Assembly (NCBI GenBank): GCA_963205275.1
Contig: CAUJIH010000011.1
Coordinates: 35,826-99,825 of the forward strand
DNA: 64,000 bases
Direction: 5' to 3'
DNA from: Verrucomicrobiota bacterium
Lineage (GTDB): Bacteria; Verrucomicrobiota; Verrucomicrobiia; Verrucomicrobiales; DEV007
The position numbers and the translations under genes were made by a program. This document shows positions 1-9,134 of this stretch, piece by piece; the first letter of the stretch is position 1, and each line of letters opens with the position of its first letter. The notes under the pieces were generated by a model. The model saw nothing but the letters and a program-made list of their open reading frames with translations. It was not told where the DNA came from and did no database searches.

Positions 1-51
1 TCCGTGTTTCAGGGGACCTGCTCCTGCCTCTGAGAGCGGGTCCAACCTGCC

Positions 52-420
52 ATGATGAAACTGCCTCGCTCTCGCAGGATTGCACACCGAGGCGATTTTG
101 ATCGCGTGAGAACTCAGGGGCGTTCAATTCGAGGCCACTTTCTCGTGCTTGGATACTTGGCTGATGCGAATCTAACCGAATCTTTTCGACTGGGCTTGAT
201 CACAACGAAACGCTTGGGCGGGGCCGTCGTTCGAAATCGAGTGCGTCGGCGACTCCGGGGGATACTCCACCGCACCGGCGAACTGGTCACGCAGCCACAT
301 TGGATCGTCTTGATCGCACGAACTCCGGCAGCTACGGCCAGCTCCGCTCAGTTGGAAAAAGAGTGGCACTGGCTTCTTCGCAAAGCATCTCTGTCCAAGA
401 CCTCAGGAGAGAAAGAATGA
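52..420 (+). CDS. rnpA: Ribonuclease P protein component
   Basis: This 122-residue basic protein is the protein subunit of RNase P, which helps the catalytic RNA remove 5' leaders from precursor tRNAs. The family signature is visible in the middle: an arginine-rich helix (RLGGAVVRNRVRRRLRG) preceded by RLGLITTKR, which together form the RNR motif and pre-tRNA binding surface. Length matches the family. Two ATG codons lie side by side at 52 and 55, and either could be used. The stop codon overlaps the start of yidD (ATGA), so the two are translationally coupled, as is usual in the rpmH-rnpA-yidD-yidC block. The 51 bases upstream show no recognisable rpmH end. Confidence 0.95.
   Translation: MMKLPRSRRIAHRGDFDRVRTQGRSIRGHFLVLGYLADANLTESFRLGLITTKRLGGAVVRNRVRRRLRGILHRTGELVTQPHWIVLIARTPAATASSAQLEKEWHWLLRKASLSKTSGEKE
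405..410 (+). promoter_or_regulatory. Ribosome binding site of yidD
   Basis: AGGAGA lies 6 bases before the ATG at 417, inside the end of rnpA. It is one of the few clear Shine-Dalgarno sequences in the window and supports 417 as the yidD start rather than the longer open frame beginning at 300. Confidence 0.6.
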
Positions 421-755
421 AGTTTCTCCTGATTCTTCCTGTCCGTATTTACCAAATGGTGATTTCGCCACCTCTACACTTTCTTTGTGGCCCACTCAGT
501 GGCTGCCGCTTTTTTCCATCCTGCTCCCAGTACTTTATTGATGCCGTTACCGTCAACGGTCCAATCCGAGGCAGTTGGCTCGGATTCAAACGCATCGTTC
601 GATGCAATCCCTGGGGGGGCCAGGGCTATGATCCTCCTCCCGGCTGGGAAGAATACGTAAAACTTCACCCCGACGCTGCGATCAAAGGACGCCGCGCCTG
701 TGATCTTCCCGCCTGTAATCCCAATCACTCACACCCAGAAGATACCATTTCCTGA
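417..755 (+). CDS. yidD: Membrane protein insertion efficiency factor YidD
   Basis: A 112-residue YidD protein, a small membrane-associated factor that assists YidC in inserting inner-membrane proteins. The diagnostic motif is present: GPLSGCRFFPSCSQYFIDAV followed by GSWLGFKRIVRCNPWGGQGYD. An amphipathic N-terminal helix (residues 1-20) precedes it. The start at 417 overlaps the rnpA stop by four bases and has a good ribosome binding site; the open frame continues upstream to 300, but that part is inside rnpA. The tail after residue 85 is longer than in the shortest family members. yidC follows two bases after the stop. Confidence 0.93.
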   Translation: MKFLLILPVRIYQMVISPPLHFLCGPLSGCRFFPSCSQYFIDAVTVNGPIRGSWLGFKRIVRCNPWGGQGYDPPPGWEEYVKLHPDAAIKGRRACDLPACNPNHSHPEDTIS

Positions 756-757
756 CG

Positions 758-2692
758 ATGAAAAACATGGACCGTACCTCGTGGATCGGGGTGATCATAA
801 CCTTCTCCCTGCTCATCGCGTGGAGCTGGTGGAGCATGAAAGAGACTTCGAAGCAAGCTCGACAGCTTGAAGAGAGGAAAGCAGCTGCCGCTGCTGCCCC
901 CAAGTCTCCAGAAAAGCCCGAGAACAGCCCCAAGGACGCAAAGCTCAGTGATGCCGTCGCTGAGAAATCTCAAGCATCTCCTCCGAGCGACATCAAAGTA
1001 GAAAAGACGATCCTTGAGAACGACTTCGTCCGCCTGCATCTGACCAACGCCGGGGGTGGAATTCAGATCGCAGAACTGAAAAAGCACCCACAAAAGCTCG
1101 GCGATCCACAACTGGTCTCGATCAATGAAACTGCAGCGCATCCTGTCGGTGCAATTTCGCCTGCACCGAAGCAATTCGACGACACGGTATGGAAATTGGC
1201 ATCGAAATCTGATCGCGAAGTTGTGTATGAAACGACTGACGCCCATGGTCTTGAATGGCGCAAGACCTTCCGTCTCCCAGAAGGGAAAACTGACCCCTAC
1301 GCCATCACTTTGCTGCTCGATGTAAAGAACGGAACTGCTAAGCCTGTGAATCTCGGGAGTGAATATCTCTATGCGGGAAGCGCAGCTCCCAGACAAGCGA
1401 ACGAGATATCCATGCACATCGGAAGTAGCTGGATGGGAAAAGACGGTGACTTCCGCTACAAAACGGTCGATTCCTTCGGTGGGAGTAAGTTTTTGGGAAT
1501 CTTCGGCAGTGCAGAAAAGCCCTACATTGAGTCTGCCATTGGGCAACTTCACTGGGCTGCGGTCAATGATCAATTTTTCGCCACGATTTTCCGTGCGACG
1601 AAGCCCTATGAGGGTGATATCTGGATCAGTCGCTTTCCCATTACCCTGCCTGGATCAACTGCGGCATCTGGAAAGCGTCCAACTTATGCTTCGGAAACAG
1701 CTCTGAGCCTCCCGAAAGAGACCCTCGCCCCGGAGACTGCGACTCAGATCGAATACGAAATCTATCTCGGCCCGAAGGAATACGCCCGACTGAAGGCGCT
1801 CGGAGACCGTCAGCAGCGCGTGATGCACTACGATGCCATTCCCGTCTTTGGATGGCTATTCGGATGGGCGATCAAGCCTCTGGCCTCCTTCCTAATTTCC
1901 GCCATGGTCTACATCAAGGGGATCGTCGGAAATTATGGAATCGCGATTATCCTCGTCACGCTGCTCATCCGACTCCTCATCTGGCCGGTCTATGCGAAGT
2001 CGACGCGGACGATGAAGCGCATGTCGAAGCTGACTCCTCTGATGAAGGAGATCCGGGAGAAATACGCTGACAATCCGGAAAAGATGAACCGAGAGACCAT
2101 GCAGCTCTATCAAACCTACGGCGTTAATCCGCTAGGCGGCTGCCTTCCCATGTTCATCCAGCTCCCCGTCTTCCTTGCTTTCTATCGAATGTTGTGGAGT
2201 GCTGCTGAACTGCGACAGGAGAGTTTCCTTTGGGTCAAAGACCTCTCCATGCCCGACACCCTATTCACCATTCCTGGGATCGGAATCGATCTCAATCCTC
2301 TTCCGATTATCATGGGAGTCACAAGTTTCATTCAGATCGCGATCACTCCGAAGACGGGCGATAAGACACAGCAGACCATTTTCATGCTGATGCCGTTGAT
2401 CTTCATTGTGATTTGTTACAACTTCGCTGCCGCTCTAGCGCTCTACTGGACCACATCGAACGTCTTCACCATCTTCCAGACTTGGGTGATGAACCGCCTG
2501 CCCGAACCAGAACTCACGAAACGCACAGGAGGGAGCAAAAAAGGCTTCATGCAGCGAATGGCTGAGAAAGCAGAGACCGCTCGCAAAGCGCAGGCAGAAG
2601 CCGGAACCCCCGCCAATCCAGCCCTCAGCCGAACTCGTCTGCCCAGCGAAAAAGGTGAGCGCCACACCAAGGGCAAAAAGAAACGTCGTTAA
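758..2692 (+). CDS. yidC: Membrane protein insertase YidC
   Basis: YidC/Oxa1/Alb3 insertase of 644 residues, which inserts and folds inner-membrane proteins with or without SecYEG. It has an N-terminal anchor (about residues 7-27), a large periplasmic domain (about 85-350) of the Gram-negative type, and the conserved C-terminal core with the helices YGIAIILVTLLIRLLIWP, PLGGCLPMFIQLPVF and later hydrophobic segments. The arginine in LLIRLLIWP is the hydrophilic-groove arginine essential in several YidC proteins. The cytoplasmic tail is strongly basic (ending GKKKRR), as in homologues that contact the ribosome. A second in-frame ATG lies at 767. Fourth gene of the rnpA-yidD-yidC-jag block. Confidence 0.96.
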   Translation: MKNMDRTSWIGVIITFSLLIAWSWWSMKETSKQARQLEERKAAAAAAPKSPEKPENSPKDAKLSDAVAEKSQASPPSDIKVEKTILENDFVRLHLTNAGGGIQIAELKKHPQKLGDPQLVSINETAAHPVGAISPAPKQFDDTVWKLASKSDREVVYETTDAHGLEWRKTFRLPEGKTDPYAITLLLDVKNGTAKPVNLGSEYLYAGSAAPRQANEISMHIGSSWMGKDGDFRYKTVDSFGGSKFLGIFGSAEKPYIESAIGQLHWAAVNDQFFATIFRATKPYEGDIWISRFPITLPGSTAASGKRPTYASETALSLPKETLAPETATQIEYEIYLGPKEYARLKALGDRQQRVMHYDAIPVFGWLFGWAIKPLASFLISAMVYIKGIVGNYGIAIILVTLLIRLLIWPVYAKSTRTMKRMSKLTPLMKEIREKYADNPEKMNRETMQLYQTYGVNPLGGCLPMFIQLPVFLAFYRMLWSAAELRQESFLWVKDLSMPDTLFTIPGIGIDLNPLPIIMGVTSFIQIAITPKTGDKTQQTIFMLMPLIFIVICYNFAAALALYWTTSNVFTIFQTWVMNRLPEPELTKRTGGSKKGFMQRMAEKAETARKAQAEAGTPANPALSRTRLPSEKGERHTKGKKKRR

Positions 2693-2737
2693 AAATCATT
2701 TTTCGGTTCCCTTTTTTCCGATCAATCCAGTATGCTC

Positions 2738-2758
2738 GTGAGAGCGTAGTTCTCTCAC
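2738..2758 (+). other. Hairpin immediately before jag
   Basis: GTGAGAG (2738-2744) and CTCTCAC (2752-2758) are perfect inverted repeats with a seven-base loop, ending two bases before the jag ATG. There is no U-tract, so it does not look like an intrinsic terminator. Its position would place the ribosome binding region inside a stem, which could limit jag translation. Confidence 0.4.
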
Positions 2759-2760
2759 CC

Positions 2761-3231
2761 ATGGATCCTCTCACTGCTTCCCAGGAAATTCTCGACACCA
2801 TGCTCGGTTATCTGGGCTTTACCGCCGACGTCACTTGTGATCCGGAGGCCCATTTGCTGCAGGTCAGCACACATGACGGAAAGCTGCTGATCGGAGATCA
2901 CGGCTCGCGCATCGACGATATCGCCCACCTCGTCAATCGCCTCGTAGAAACACGGTTCCGCGATGCCCCGCGCATTCGCGTCGATGTGGACAATTATTTC
3001 GCCTCTCGCGATTACCAGATGATCGAGGAAGCCGATCAGGTTGCCGCCCAGGTTCTGGCAACCGGACGGACGATGAAGCTCGAACCGATGAACTCGTATC
3101 AGCGTCGCATGATCCACAATCACTTCAAAGACCATCCCTCCGTCCGCACTTGGAGCCCAGAGGACAATGCCCGCCTGAAACGCATTTCTCTCTCTGTGAA
3201 GTCAGTCACGCGGAATTCATCTTCTGAGTGA
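2761..3231 (+). CDS. jag: KH-R3H RNA-binding protein (Jag/KhpB family)
   Basis: A 156-residue protein with a KH_Jag domain (about residues 25-85, GxxG-type loop within LLIGDHGSRIDDI) and an R3H domain (about 90-150, with the R-x3-H pattern in QRRMIHNHF). Jag/KhpB proteins bind RNA and are nearly always encoded next to yidC, as here. The N-terminal Jag_N domain found in Firmicutes is absent, so this is the short form. It lies 68 bases after yidC with a hairpin in between. Function in this lineage is inferred from the family. Confidence 0.88.
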   Translation: MDPLTASQEILDTMLGYLGFTADVTCDPEAHLLQVSTHDGKLLIGDHGSRIDDIAHLVNRLVETRFRDAPRIRVDVDNYFASRDYQMIEEADQVAAQVLATGRTMKLEPMNSYQRRMIHNHFKDHPSVRTWSPEDNARLKRISLSVKSVTRNSSSE

Positions 3232-3265
3232 GTGAAGCACACAATCCGAAGCGACAACAGAAGCG

Positions 3266-4525
3266 ATGAAACGGAGGCATTTTCTCAAAATCGCTGCCAC
3301 ATCTGGCATAGCATTCACGTCTGGTGATCGATCACTGCTCTCCGCTCAGTCGGATCAGGATCTCATTCGAGATATTTCCAAACACACCCTCTGGAGGAAT
3401 CGCGATGGAAAGGGTATCACTTGGTTTCATCCGCGCTGCTGCATGATCCCGCGAAAGGGTGCGGCCCCGCAGGCCATGATGACGCTTCAGCAGATCACTG
3501 GTTCTGACTACTTCGGTCCGGTTCATTGGTCGGTCTCCGAAGACGAGGGCCAGCACTGGACGGATCCCGCGCCTATCGATTCTCTCGGACGCCGTCCTGT
3601 AAAAGGGCATGAGGGATTACAGGAAGGCGTCTGCGATGTGGTGCCGGAGTATCACGCCGCGACGGGAACCGTCCTCGCTCTCGGTCACAATGTGTACTAC
3701 CGCGGCCCGAAATTCTCGAACAACGATCAATTGGCCCGGGGACCCGTCTATACAGTCCGAAAGGAGGACGGAAGCTGGACCGAGCAAAAAATCCTGCAAT
3801 GGGATGCCGCCCGTGGTTCGATTTATACCAACGGCTGCGGACAGCGTGTGACGATGCCTGATGGCGATGTAATCTTGGCTCTTAGCTTCGATGCCGGATC
3901 TCCTGCTCGCCAAGTCTGCGGAGCGCGATGCAGTTTTGATGGAGAAACTCTCGAGATCCGTGAAACCGGACCAGCTCTCACGCTCGATGTAAAACGCGGT
4001 CTGTTGGAGCCATCTGTCACCCGTTTTCGAGATCGGATTTTTGTCACCATTCGGGCCGAAGATGATCGTGGCTACGTCGCCGTCAGCGATGACGGTCTCC
4101 AGTACGGCGAGAAGAAAGCATGGACTTGGGACGACGGCGAGCCTCTGGGCATGTCCACCACCCAGCAGCATTGGCTCACACACTCGGACGCCCTCTATCT
4201 CGTCTACACGCGTAGAGATGTGTCGAATGAAAAGATCATTCGCTGGCGTTCTCCGCTCTGGCTGGCTCGGGTCGATCCGGAGAAACTGTGTTTAATTCGG
4301 AAAACCGAGCGCATTGTCCTGCCTCTAGTCGGGGATGCCGTCAACGATCCTGATGGAGTCACACTAATGGGTAATTTCCACGTCACCAACGTCTCTCCGA
4401 CTCAAAGCTGGGTAACTGTGGGCGAATGGATGCCCAAGCGCAAAGCTCTCGGCGATACTCTGCTTGCTCGCATCGATTGGAGTCGACCGAATCTCCTCGC
4501 CCCCTCCCACGTCTCACACGAATGA
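3266..4525 (+). CDS. Tat-exported BNR-repeat sialidase-like protein
   Basis: A 419-residue exported protein. The N-terminus carries a twin-arginine signal (KRRHFLK followed by a hydrophobic stretch to about residue 28). The rest looks like a six-bladed sialidase/BNR beta-propeller: an Asp-box type segment (SVSEDEGQHW) near residue 90 and a second weaker one (AVSDDGLQYG) near 270. Proteins of this kind are abundant in Verrucomicrobiota and are usually annotated as exo-alpha-sialidase or BNR-containing proteins; whether it cleaves sialic acid cannot be told from sequence. It is not obviously part of an operon with jag (34 bases upstream) or rpoZ. Confidence 0.75.
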   Translation: MKRRHFLKIAATSGIAFTSGDRSLLSAQSDQDLIRDISKHTLWRNRDGKGITWFHPRCCMIPRKGAAPQAMMTLQQITGSDYFGPVHWSVSEDEGQHWTDPAPIDSLGRRPVKGHEGLQEGVCDVVPEYHAATGTVLALGHNVYYRGPKFSNNDQLARGPVYTVRKEDGSWTEQKILQWDAARGSIYTNGCGQRVTMPDGDVILALSFDAGSPARQVCGARCSFDGETLEIRETGPALTLDVKRGLLEPSVTRFRDRIFVTIRAEDDRGYVAVSDDGLQYGEKKAWTWDDGEPLGMSTTQQHWLTHSDALYLVYTRRDVSNEKIIRWRSPLWLARVDPEKLCLIRKTERIVLPLVGDAVNDPDGVTLMGNFHVTNVSPTQSWVTVGEWMPKRKALGDTLLARIDWSRPNLLAPSHVSHE

Positions 4526-4556
4526 TTGTGCGAATTGCTTTGGTTCGAGAATTCGA

Positions 4557-4585
4557 TTGAAGAAAGCCGAATCCTGATCGACAAT
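4557..4585 (+). promoter_or_regulatory. Possible sigma70-type promoter for rpoZ
   Basis: TTGAAG (4557-4562), a 17-base spacer and GACAAT (4580-4585) each match the -35 and -10 consensus at four of six positions. The site lies about 135 bases upstream of the rpoZ ATG. The evidence is limited to this consensus match. Confidence 0.3.
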
Positions 4586-4615
4586 CCATCCTTTTTCGCT
4601 GCGGATTCATCGCAT

Positions 4616-4645
4616 CTGAAAAAGGGGACACTTCCCTGCTTTCAG
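4616..4645 (+). other. Long hairpin in the rpoZ leader
   Basis: CTGAAA at 4616 pairs with TTTCAG ending at 4645, and an inner stem AGGG/CCCT follows after a small internal loop, closing a five-base loop. The stem is followed by a GC-rich sequence, not a run of T, so it is not a typical intrinsic terminator. It sits between the sialidase-like gene and rpoZ and may end transcription of the first or shape the rpoZ leader. Confidence 0.4.
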
Positions 4646-4720
4646 TCCCGGCCATCAATTCCGGAAGAACATCATCCCACGCGACCCCATTCCCCTACAC
4701 GATTCTACCTATTCTGCTCT

Positions 4721-4933
4721 ATGAAAAGTGAACTGATCGAAGCCGCCTCTACTGTCATCAACGACGCGCCTGCCCTTATCAATCTAGTCTCAGCCAGAAT
4801 CCGAGAACTGAACGACAAGGATAATCGTCGTACTCCTCTTATTCAGACGACACTCCACATGGGCAGTGCCGACATCGCGCTCACCGAGATTCTCGAGGGC
4901 CAAATCGAAATCGCACCGCTCGACGCAGAGTAA
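4721..4933 (+). CDS. rpoZ: DNA-directed RNA polymerase omega subunit
   Basis: A 70-residue protein of the short Verrucomicrobial omega type. Omega binds the beta' subunit and helps RNA polymerase assembly. Visible features are the helical N-terminus with LVSARIRELN and the C-terminal segment ADIALTEILEGQIE, which matches the conserved A-x-x-E-I-x-x-G-x-I region of RpoZ. The open frame extends upstream to 4526, but those residues show no family similarity, so the ATG at 4721 is chosen. uvrB starts 58 bases downstream on the same strand. Confidence 0.82.
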   Translation: MKSELIEAASTVINDAPALINLVSARIRELNDKDNRRTPLIQTTLHMGSADIALTEILEGQIEIAPLDAE

Positions 4934-4951
4934 GCATTTGCGCAATTCCGA

Positions 4952-4967
4952 TTCCCTGCCTAGGGAA
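4952..4967 (+). other. Short hairpin between rpoZ and uvrB
   Basis: TTCCCT (4952-4957) and AGGGAA (4962-4967) form a perfect six-base stem with a GCCT loop, 24 bases before the uvrB start. It has no following T-run. It could act as a weak terminator or in mRNA processing. Confidence 0.35.
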
Positions 4968-4991
4968 GCGCCCCGCGACGGCATTCCTGCC

Positions 4992-7142
4992 ATGTCTCGG
5001 TTTCACCTCCACTCCGACTTTCAGCCGCAGGGAGATCAGGCCCAAGCCATCGCCAAGCTGACGAAATCCATCGTCGCTGGCAATAAGCATCAAACCCTGC
5101 TCGGAGTTACTGGCTCGGGCAAGACCTTCACCGTTGCGAACGTCATCGCGGCCCTCGGCAGGCCCACACTGGTGATGTCGCACAACAAGACGCTGGCCGC
5201 CCAGCTCTACAGTGAACTGAAGACCTTCTTCCCAGAAAACGCTGTCGAATACTTCGTCTCCTATTTCGACTTCTACCAGCCAGAAGCCTATATCCCTCGC
5301 ACCGACACCTACATCGAGAAGGATTCCGCGATCAATGATGAGATCGAGCGACTACGCCTCTCGGCCATGAGCTCTCTCCTGACGCGACAGGATGTCATCG
5401 TCGTCGCCAGCGTCTCCTGCATCTACGGATTGGGATCGCCCGACGACTACCGGGACATGATGATCCCTGTTCAGGTCGGGGCCACCCTCGACCGCGACGA
5501 ATTTCTTCACAAGCTCGTCTCCATTCTTTATGAACGGAACGACACTGAGTTCGTTCGCGGGCGCTTTCGCGTCCGAGGCGACGTAGTCGAAGTCTATCCA
5601 GCCTATCTTGACGAGGAGGCCGTTCGTGTCGAATTCTTCGGCGACGAGATCGACCGTATCACCCTCTTCACTCCGTTGACTGGCACCACAACTGGTCAAA
5701 TCGACAGCTACACCTTCTACCCGGCGAAGCAGTTCGTAACGCCGCGTGAAAAAATGCTCGCCGCCGTCTGCGAAATTCGGAAGGAACTGGCCGCACGAAT
5801 TGAGTATTTCGAGGCACACCAGCAGTATCTCGAAGCCCAGAGGATCAAGCAACGGACGGACTTCGATATCGAAATGATGATGGAGATGGGGTTCTGTCCT
5901 GGCATCGAGAACTACTCCCGACATCTCGCCGCTCGACCGCCCGGCAGTCGCCCCGGTACACTGATCGACTTCTTTCCGCCCGATTTTCTCACTGTCATCG
6001 ACGAATCTCACGTATCCGTTCCCCAGATCGGAGGCATGTATGAAGGGGATCGCTCGCGAAAACAGACTCTCGTCGATTTCGGTTTCCGTCTTCCCAGTGC
6101 CTTAGATAACCGACCTCTGCGCTTTGACGAGTTCATGAGCATGACTGACCAGAGGCTCTACATCAGCGCAACCCCTTCAAATTTCGAAATCGAAAATTCG
6201 GTTTCCGGGAATACGAGTTACCGAGTTCGCCCTTCACGCTCTCGGCGAGAGCAGGACGCGAAAGAGATGGCCCCTCCCCGCATTCCACGTATTTCCGGCA
6301 GCCGTCAAGCCATCGCCGACTTTCATCCAGAAAAATCAGGCACGGATCTCATCGTCGAACAGATCATCCGCCCCACCGGGCTACTGGATCCCATCGTGAC
6401 TCTGCGCCCACTAAAAGGCCAGATCGACGAAACCATCGAACTCTGTCGTCAGCGGATCGAGCGTCAAGAGCGCGTCTTGGTAACCACACTCACCAAGCGC
6501 ACTGCCGAGGATCTGACTGATTACCTGCGAAATGTCGGACTGCGCGTCCGCTACATTCACTCTGATGTCGACGCCATCGAGCGTGTTGAAATTCTGCGCA
6601 GCCTGCGGGCAGGCGATGTCGACGTTCTGGTCGGAATCAATCTCCTCCGAGAAGGCCTCGATCTCCCAGAGGTCAGTCTAGTCTGCATCCTCGATGCAGA
6701 CAAAGAAGGCTTTCTTCGCAGCGAGACGGCATTGATTCAGACTGTCGGACGGGCTGCACGCCATGTGAATGGCGAAGCTGTCCTCTTCGCCGACGTCGTC
6801 ACCGACTCTATCCAGAATCTGATCAACATTACCGAGTATCGTCGTCGCATACAATCCGAGTTCAATGCTGAACACGGGATCACGCCACGCACCGTGTCCC
6901 GAGGAGACCAAGGCAGCCTGCGCATCTATCAACGCAGCCGAGACAGTGAATCGTCCTTGGTCGCAGAGAACAGCGACGAAGACATCGCTCTCATCATTCG
7001 CGAACTTCAGGAAGAGATGCAGGAAGCCGCTACCCAGCTCGAATTTGAAAGAGCCGCTCTCATCCGCGACCAAATCCAGAATTTGCAAAAGCAAGCGGGT
7101 GAAAAGCCGCTCGCCATCAAGCGAAAAAAAGTGCGATATTAA
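4992..7142 (+). CDS. uvrB: Excinuclease ABC subunit B
   Basis: UvrB of nucleotide excision repair, 716 residues. It receives damaged DNA from UvrA, checks the lesion and recruits UvrC. Visible are Walker A (GVTGSGKT, about residues 37-44), the beta-hairpin region rich in tyrosines ([20 protein letters not shown]), the DEAD-type Walker B ([11 protein letters not shown]), the SATP motif, the helicase motifs [13 protein letters not shown] and [21 protein letters not shown] and the C-terminal UVR domain. The start at 4992 ([16 protein letters not shown]) fits family alignments; the frame is open to 4866 inside rpoZ. Odd: about 45 extra residues follow the SATP motif (residues about 403-448), where most UvrB proteins go directly to the [13 protein letters not shown] segment. 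Confidence 0.96.
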   Translation: MSRFHLHSDFQPQGDQAQAIAKLTKSIVAGNKHQTLLGVTGSGKTFTVANVIAALGRPTLVMSHNKTLAAQLYSELKTFFPENAVEYFVSYFDFYQPEAYIPRTDTYIEKDSAINDEIERLRLSAMSSLLTRQDVIVVASVSCIYGLGSPDDYRDMMIPVQVGATLDRDEFLHKLVSILYERNDTEFVRGRFRVRGDVVEVYPAYLDEEAVRVEFFGDEIDRITLFTPLTGTTTGQIDSYTFYPAKQFVTPREKMLAAVCEIRKELAARIEYFEAHQQYLEAQRIKQRTDFDIEMMMEMGFCPGIENYSRHLAARPPGSRPGTLIDFFPPDFLTVIDESHVSVPQIGGMYEGDRSRKQTLVDFGFRLPSALDNRPLRFDEFMSMTDQRLYISATPSNFEIENSVSGNTSYRVRPSRSRREQDAKEMAPPRIPRISGSRQAIADFHPEKSGTDLIVEQIIRPTGLLDPIVTLRPLKGQIDETIELCRQRIERQERVLVTTLTKRTAEDLTDYLRNVGLRVRYIHSDVDAIERVEILRSLRAGDVDVLVGINLLREGLDLPEVSLVCILDADKEGFLRSETALIQTVGRAARHVNGEAVLFADVVTDSIQNLINITEYRRRIQSEFNAEHGITPRTVSRGDQGSLRIYQRSRDSESSLVAENSDEDIALIIRELQEEMQEAATQLEFERAALIRDQIQNLQKQAGEKPLAIKRKKVRY

Positions 7143-7174
7143 TCGCCAAGCCCGTTCGCACTCAGCCTCCTATC

Positions 7175-8509
7175 TCATGTGTACGACTCGGGTAAGCGAC
7201 GGGCCATCAATGCCTCGATCTCATCCGCTGCGATGGGGATATGGGCCATCAGATCGAGATTCCCTTCTCGCTTCACGACGACATCATTTTCCAGCCGTAT
7301 CCCGAAGCCCTCTTCACGGATGTATATGCCCGGCTCCACTGTGACCACCATATTCTCTACGAAAGCGACATCCACAGGCGTAACATCATGCACATCTAGC
7401 CCTAGGCTATGAGAAGTCCCGTGCATGAAATACCGCCGATACGCACGCTTCTCCTCCGGTAGGCCTTTGAGATTTTCATCCGCGATCTGATCGGCGGTGA
7501 GTAGCCCGAGCGCAAGCAATTCCCCCTCAACAGCTCGTGCGACTTCTGGATGATACTCAGAGCGAATCGACTTCCCAGGCACAATCAGATGGTCGATGCA
7601 AAGTCGCAAAATGCGGTGAACCGCATCGTAAACAGCTCGCTGGCGAGGAGTGAACTTTCCACTCACCGGGAGAGTCCGGGTGAGGTCAGAATTATAATTG
7701 GCATATTCGGCAGCGACATCGAGCAGTACCAGATCGCCATCGCGACAGATCTGATCATTCGCGATGTAGTGGAGCACGCAGGAATTCGCTCCTGACGCGA
7801 TGATCGGCTGATAGGCAAAGCCCTTCGCTCCCTGGCGAATGAATTCGTGCAGCAATTCAGCCTCGATTTCATATTCTCGAACCCCTGGTCGAACAAAACC
7901 GAGGAGGCGGTTAAATCCATCGGCAGTGATATTGCAGGCCCTCTGAAGCAGATCGATCTCTTCTGGCTGTTTCGTTGCTCGCAGTTCGTGCAACAAAGGA
8001 GCTAGGCGATGATAGGAATGATTGGGCCATCGATCTTGGCACTGCTGACGAAAACGGTCGTCGAGTGAGAAATTGATCGGCGATCCGGAACGTGAATGTT
8101 CATTGTGATTCAGCCAGACGGATTTGGCTCTCGGCACCTGTCGTCGCAACAGCCCATCGAACTCCGAAGTCCAGTGGACATGGGTAATTCCCGAGATCGC
8201 CGATGCCTCTTCACAGCTCACTTTTTTCCCTTCCCAGATCGCGATCAGATCCGAAGTCTCACGCACGAAAAGAATCTCACGCATTGCGGGATCGACATGA
8301 CCTGGGCACAGTACAAGCACAGTCTCCTCCTGATCAATTCCCGTCAGATAGAACAAATCGGGATTCTGCACAAAAGAAAGGGTGCTATCAGCGCTGCTCC
8401 AAGGCAGATCAGCAGAGTGAAGGATCGCGATCGCGCCATCGGGTAGCAACTCGACAAGCCGCTTCCGATTGCGACAAAACAGGTCAGATGGCATGGCATC
8501 ATATCTCAT
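7175..8509 (-). CDS. pepP: Xaa-Pro aminopeptidase (M24 family)
   Basis: A 444-residue M24B metallopeptidase that removes N-terminal residues preceding proline. The N-terminal creatinase/AMP_N domain (about 1-150) contains DLFYLTGIDQEE, typical of PepP. The C-terminal pita-bread domain carries the five metal ligands: aspartates in LLDVAAEYANYNSDLTRT, the histidine in HGTSHSLGLDVHD, and glutamates in VTVEPGIYI and GFGIRLENDV. The ATG at 8509 gives a normal N-terminus (MRYDAMPSDLF); the frame is open to 8563, and a second ATG lies at 8494. It converges with uvrB, with 32 bases between stop codons. Confidence 0.9.
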   Translation of the reverse strand: MRYDAMPSDLFCRNRKRLVELLPDGAIAILHSADLPWSSADSTLSFVQNPDLFYLTGIDQEETVLVLCPGHVDPAMREILFVRETSDLIAIWEGKKVSCEEASAISGITHVHWTSEFDGLLRRQVPRAKSVWLNHNEHSRSGSPINFSLDDRFRQQCQDRWPNHSYHRLAPLLHELRATKQPEEIDLLQRACNITADGFNRLLGFVRPGVREYEIEAELLHEFIRQGAKGFAYQPIIASGANSCVLHYIANDQICRDGDLVLLDVAAEYANYNSDLTRTLPVSGKFTPRQRAVYDAVHRILRLCIDHLIVPGKSIRSEYHPEVARAVEGELLALGLLTADQIADENLKGLPEEKRAYRRYFMHGTSHSLGLDVHDVTPVDVAFVENMVVTVEPGIYIREEGFGIRLENDVVVKREGNLDLMAHIPIAADEIEALMARRLPESYT

Positions 8510-8851
8510 GATCGTAACAGGCACCTTAGAACAGATATCACTCAAGTATTCGGACGTTTCCAAAAATTCTCATCAGAAAACTGCGAAATGATTACTACTC
8601 TTCAATGAAACCGAAAGGGATGAGAGATGGTCGCTTCCCGTAGATTTCTGATTTATGGCAAAGTGACCCTCTCCATGGAACTCTTGCAGTTAGATTGAGT
8701 CATTTCGCACTCTCAATCCATCCTGTTTTATTCCTTCTCCCATATTCTGCGTAATTTTCCTTGACCATCGCACAAATGCGAAGACATTGCCCGCCCGCTG
8801 ATCACGCGAAACCATCCGGATCAGCCCTGAATCATTTTACCGATCCCAGCC
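8510..8851. other. Intergenic region between pepP and rpmB
   Basis: About 340 bases between the divergently transcribed pepP and rpmB. I see no gene in it. It must carry the promoters of both genes, and it is AT-richer than its surroundings, but no convincing -35/-10 pair stands out. It contains one clear inverted repeat at 8693-8718, listed separately. Confidence 0.6.
8693..8718. other. Inverted repeat upstream of rpmB
   Basis: GATTGAG (8693-8699) and CTCAATC (8712-8718) are perfect inverted repeats separated by 12 bases. The spacing fits an operator with two half-sites better than an RNA terminator. It lies about 135 bases before rpmB and 185 bases before pepP. Confidence 0.4.
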
Positions 8852-9115
8852 ATGTCCAGAACTTGTCAAATTACCGGAGCGAAAGTCGTCAGCGGACGGC
8901 GCATACATCGCAGTGGTCGTGCCAAGAAAAAAGGCGGTATCGGTCTGCACATTACCAAGACGGTGGATCGCAAGTTCAAGCCCAATCTTCGCGATAAGCG
9001 CGTCTGGGTGCCCGAGTTGAACCGCTTCGTCCGTGTACGTGTCAGCGCCCGCGGACTGAAGACGATCGACAAAAACGGGGCTTACCAGACTCTGAAAGAG
9101 GCGGGATTGATCTAA
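8852..9115 (+). CDS. rpmB: 50S ribosomal protein L28
   Basis: An 87-residue bL28 of the large ribosomal subunit. The N-terminus (SRTCQITG, then a basic stretch), the central LRDKRVWVPE and the C-terminal ARGLKTIDKNG match the L28 family, and the length is normal. It has the first cysteine of the zinc-type L28 N-terminus, but not the full four-cysteine set. It is followed after 19 bases by an unrecognised gene and then clpS. Confidence 0.95.
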   Translation: MSRTCQITGAKVVSGRRIHRSGRAKKKGGIGLHITKTVDRKFKPNLRDKRVWVPELNRFVRVRVSARGLKTIDKNGAYQTLKEAGLI

Positions 9116-9134
9116 GCGGATCGGAGCTTCGTCG

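Noticed and set aside
1..51. Possible end of rpmH before rnpA
   Set aside because: None of the three frames shows the basic L34 C-terminus, and only 51 bases are available, so no gene was called.
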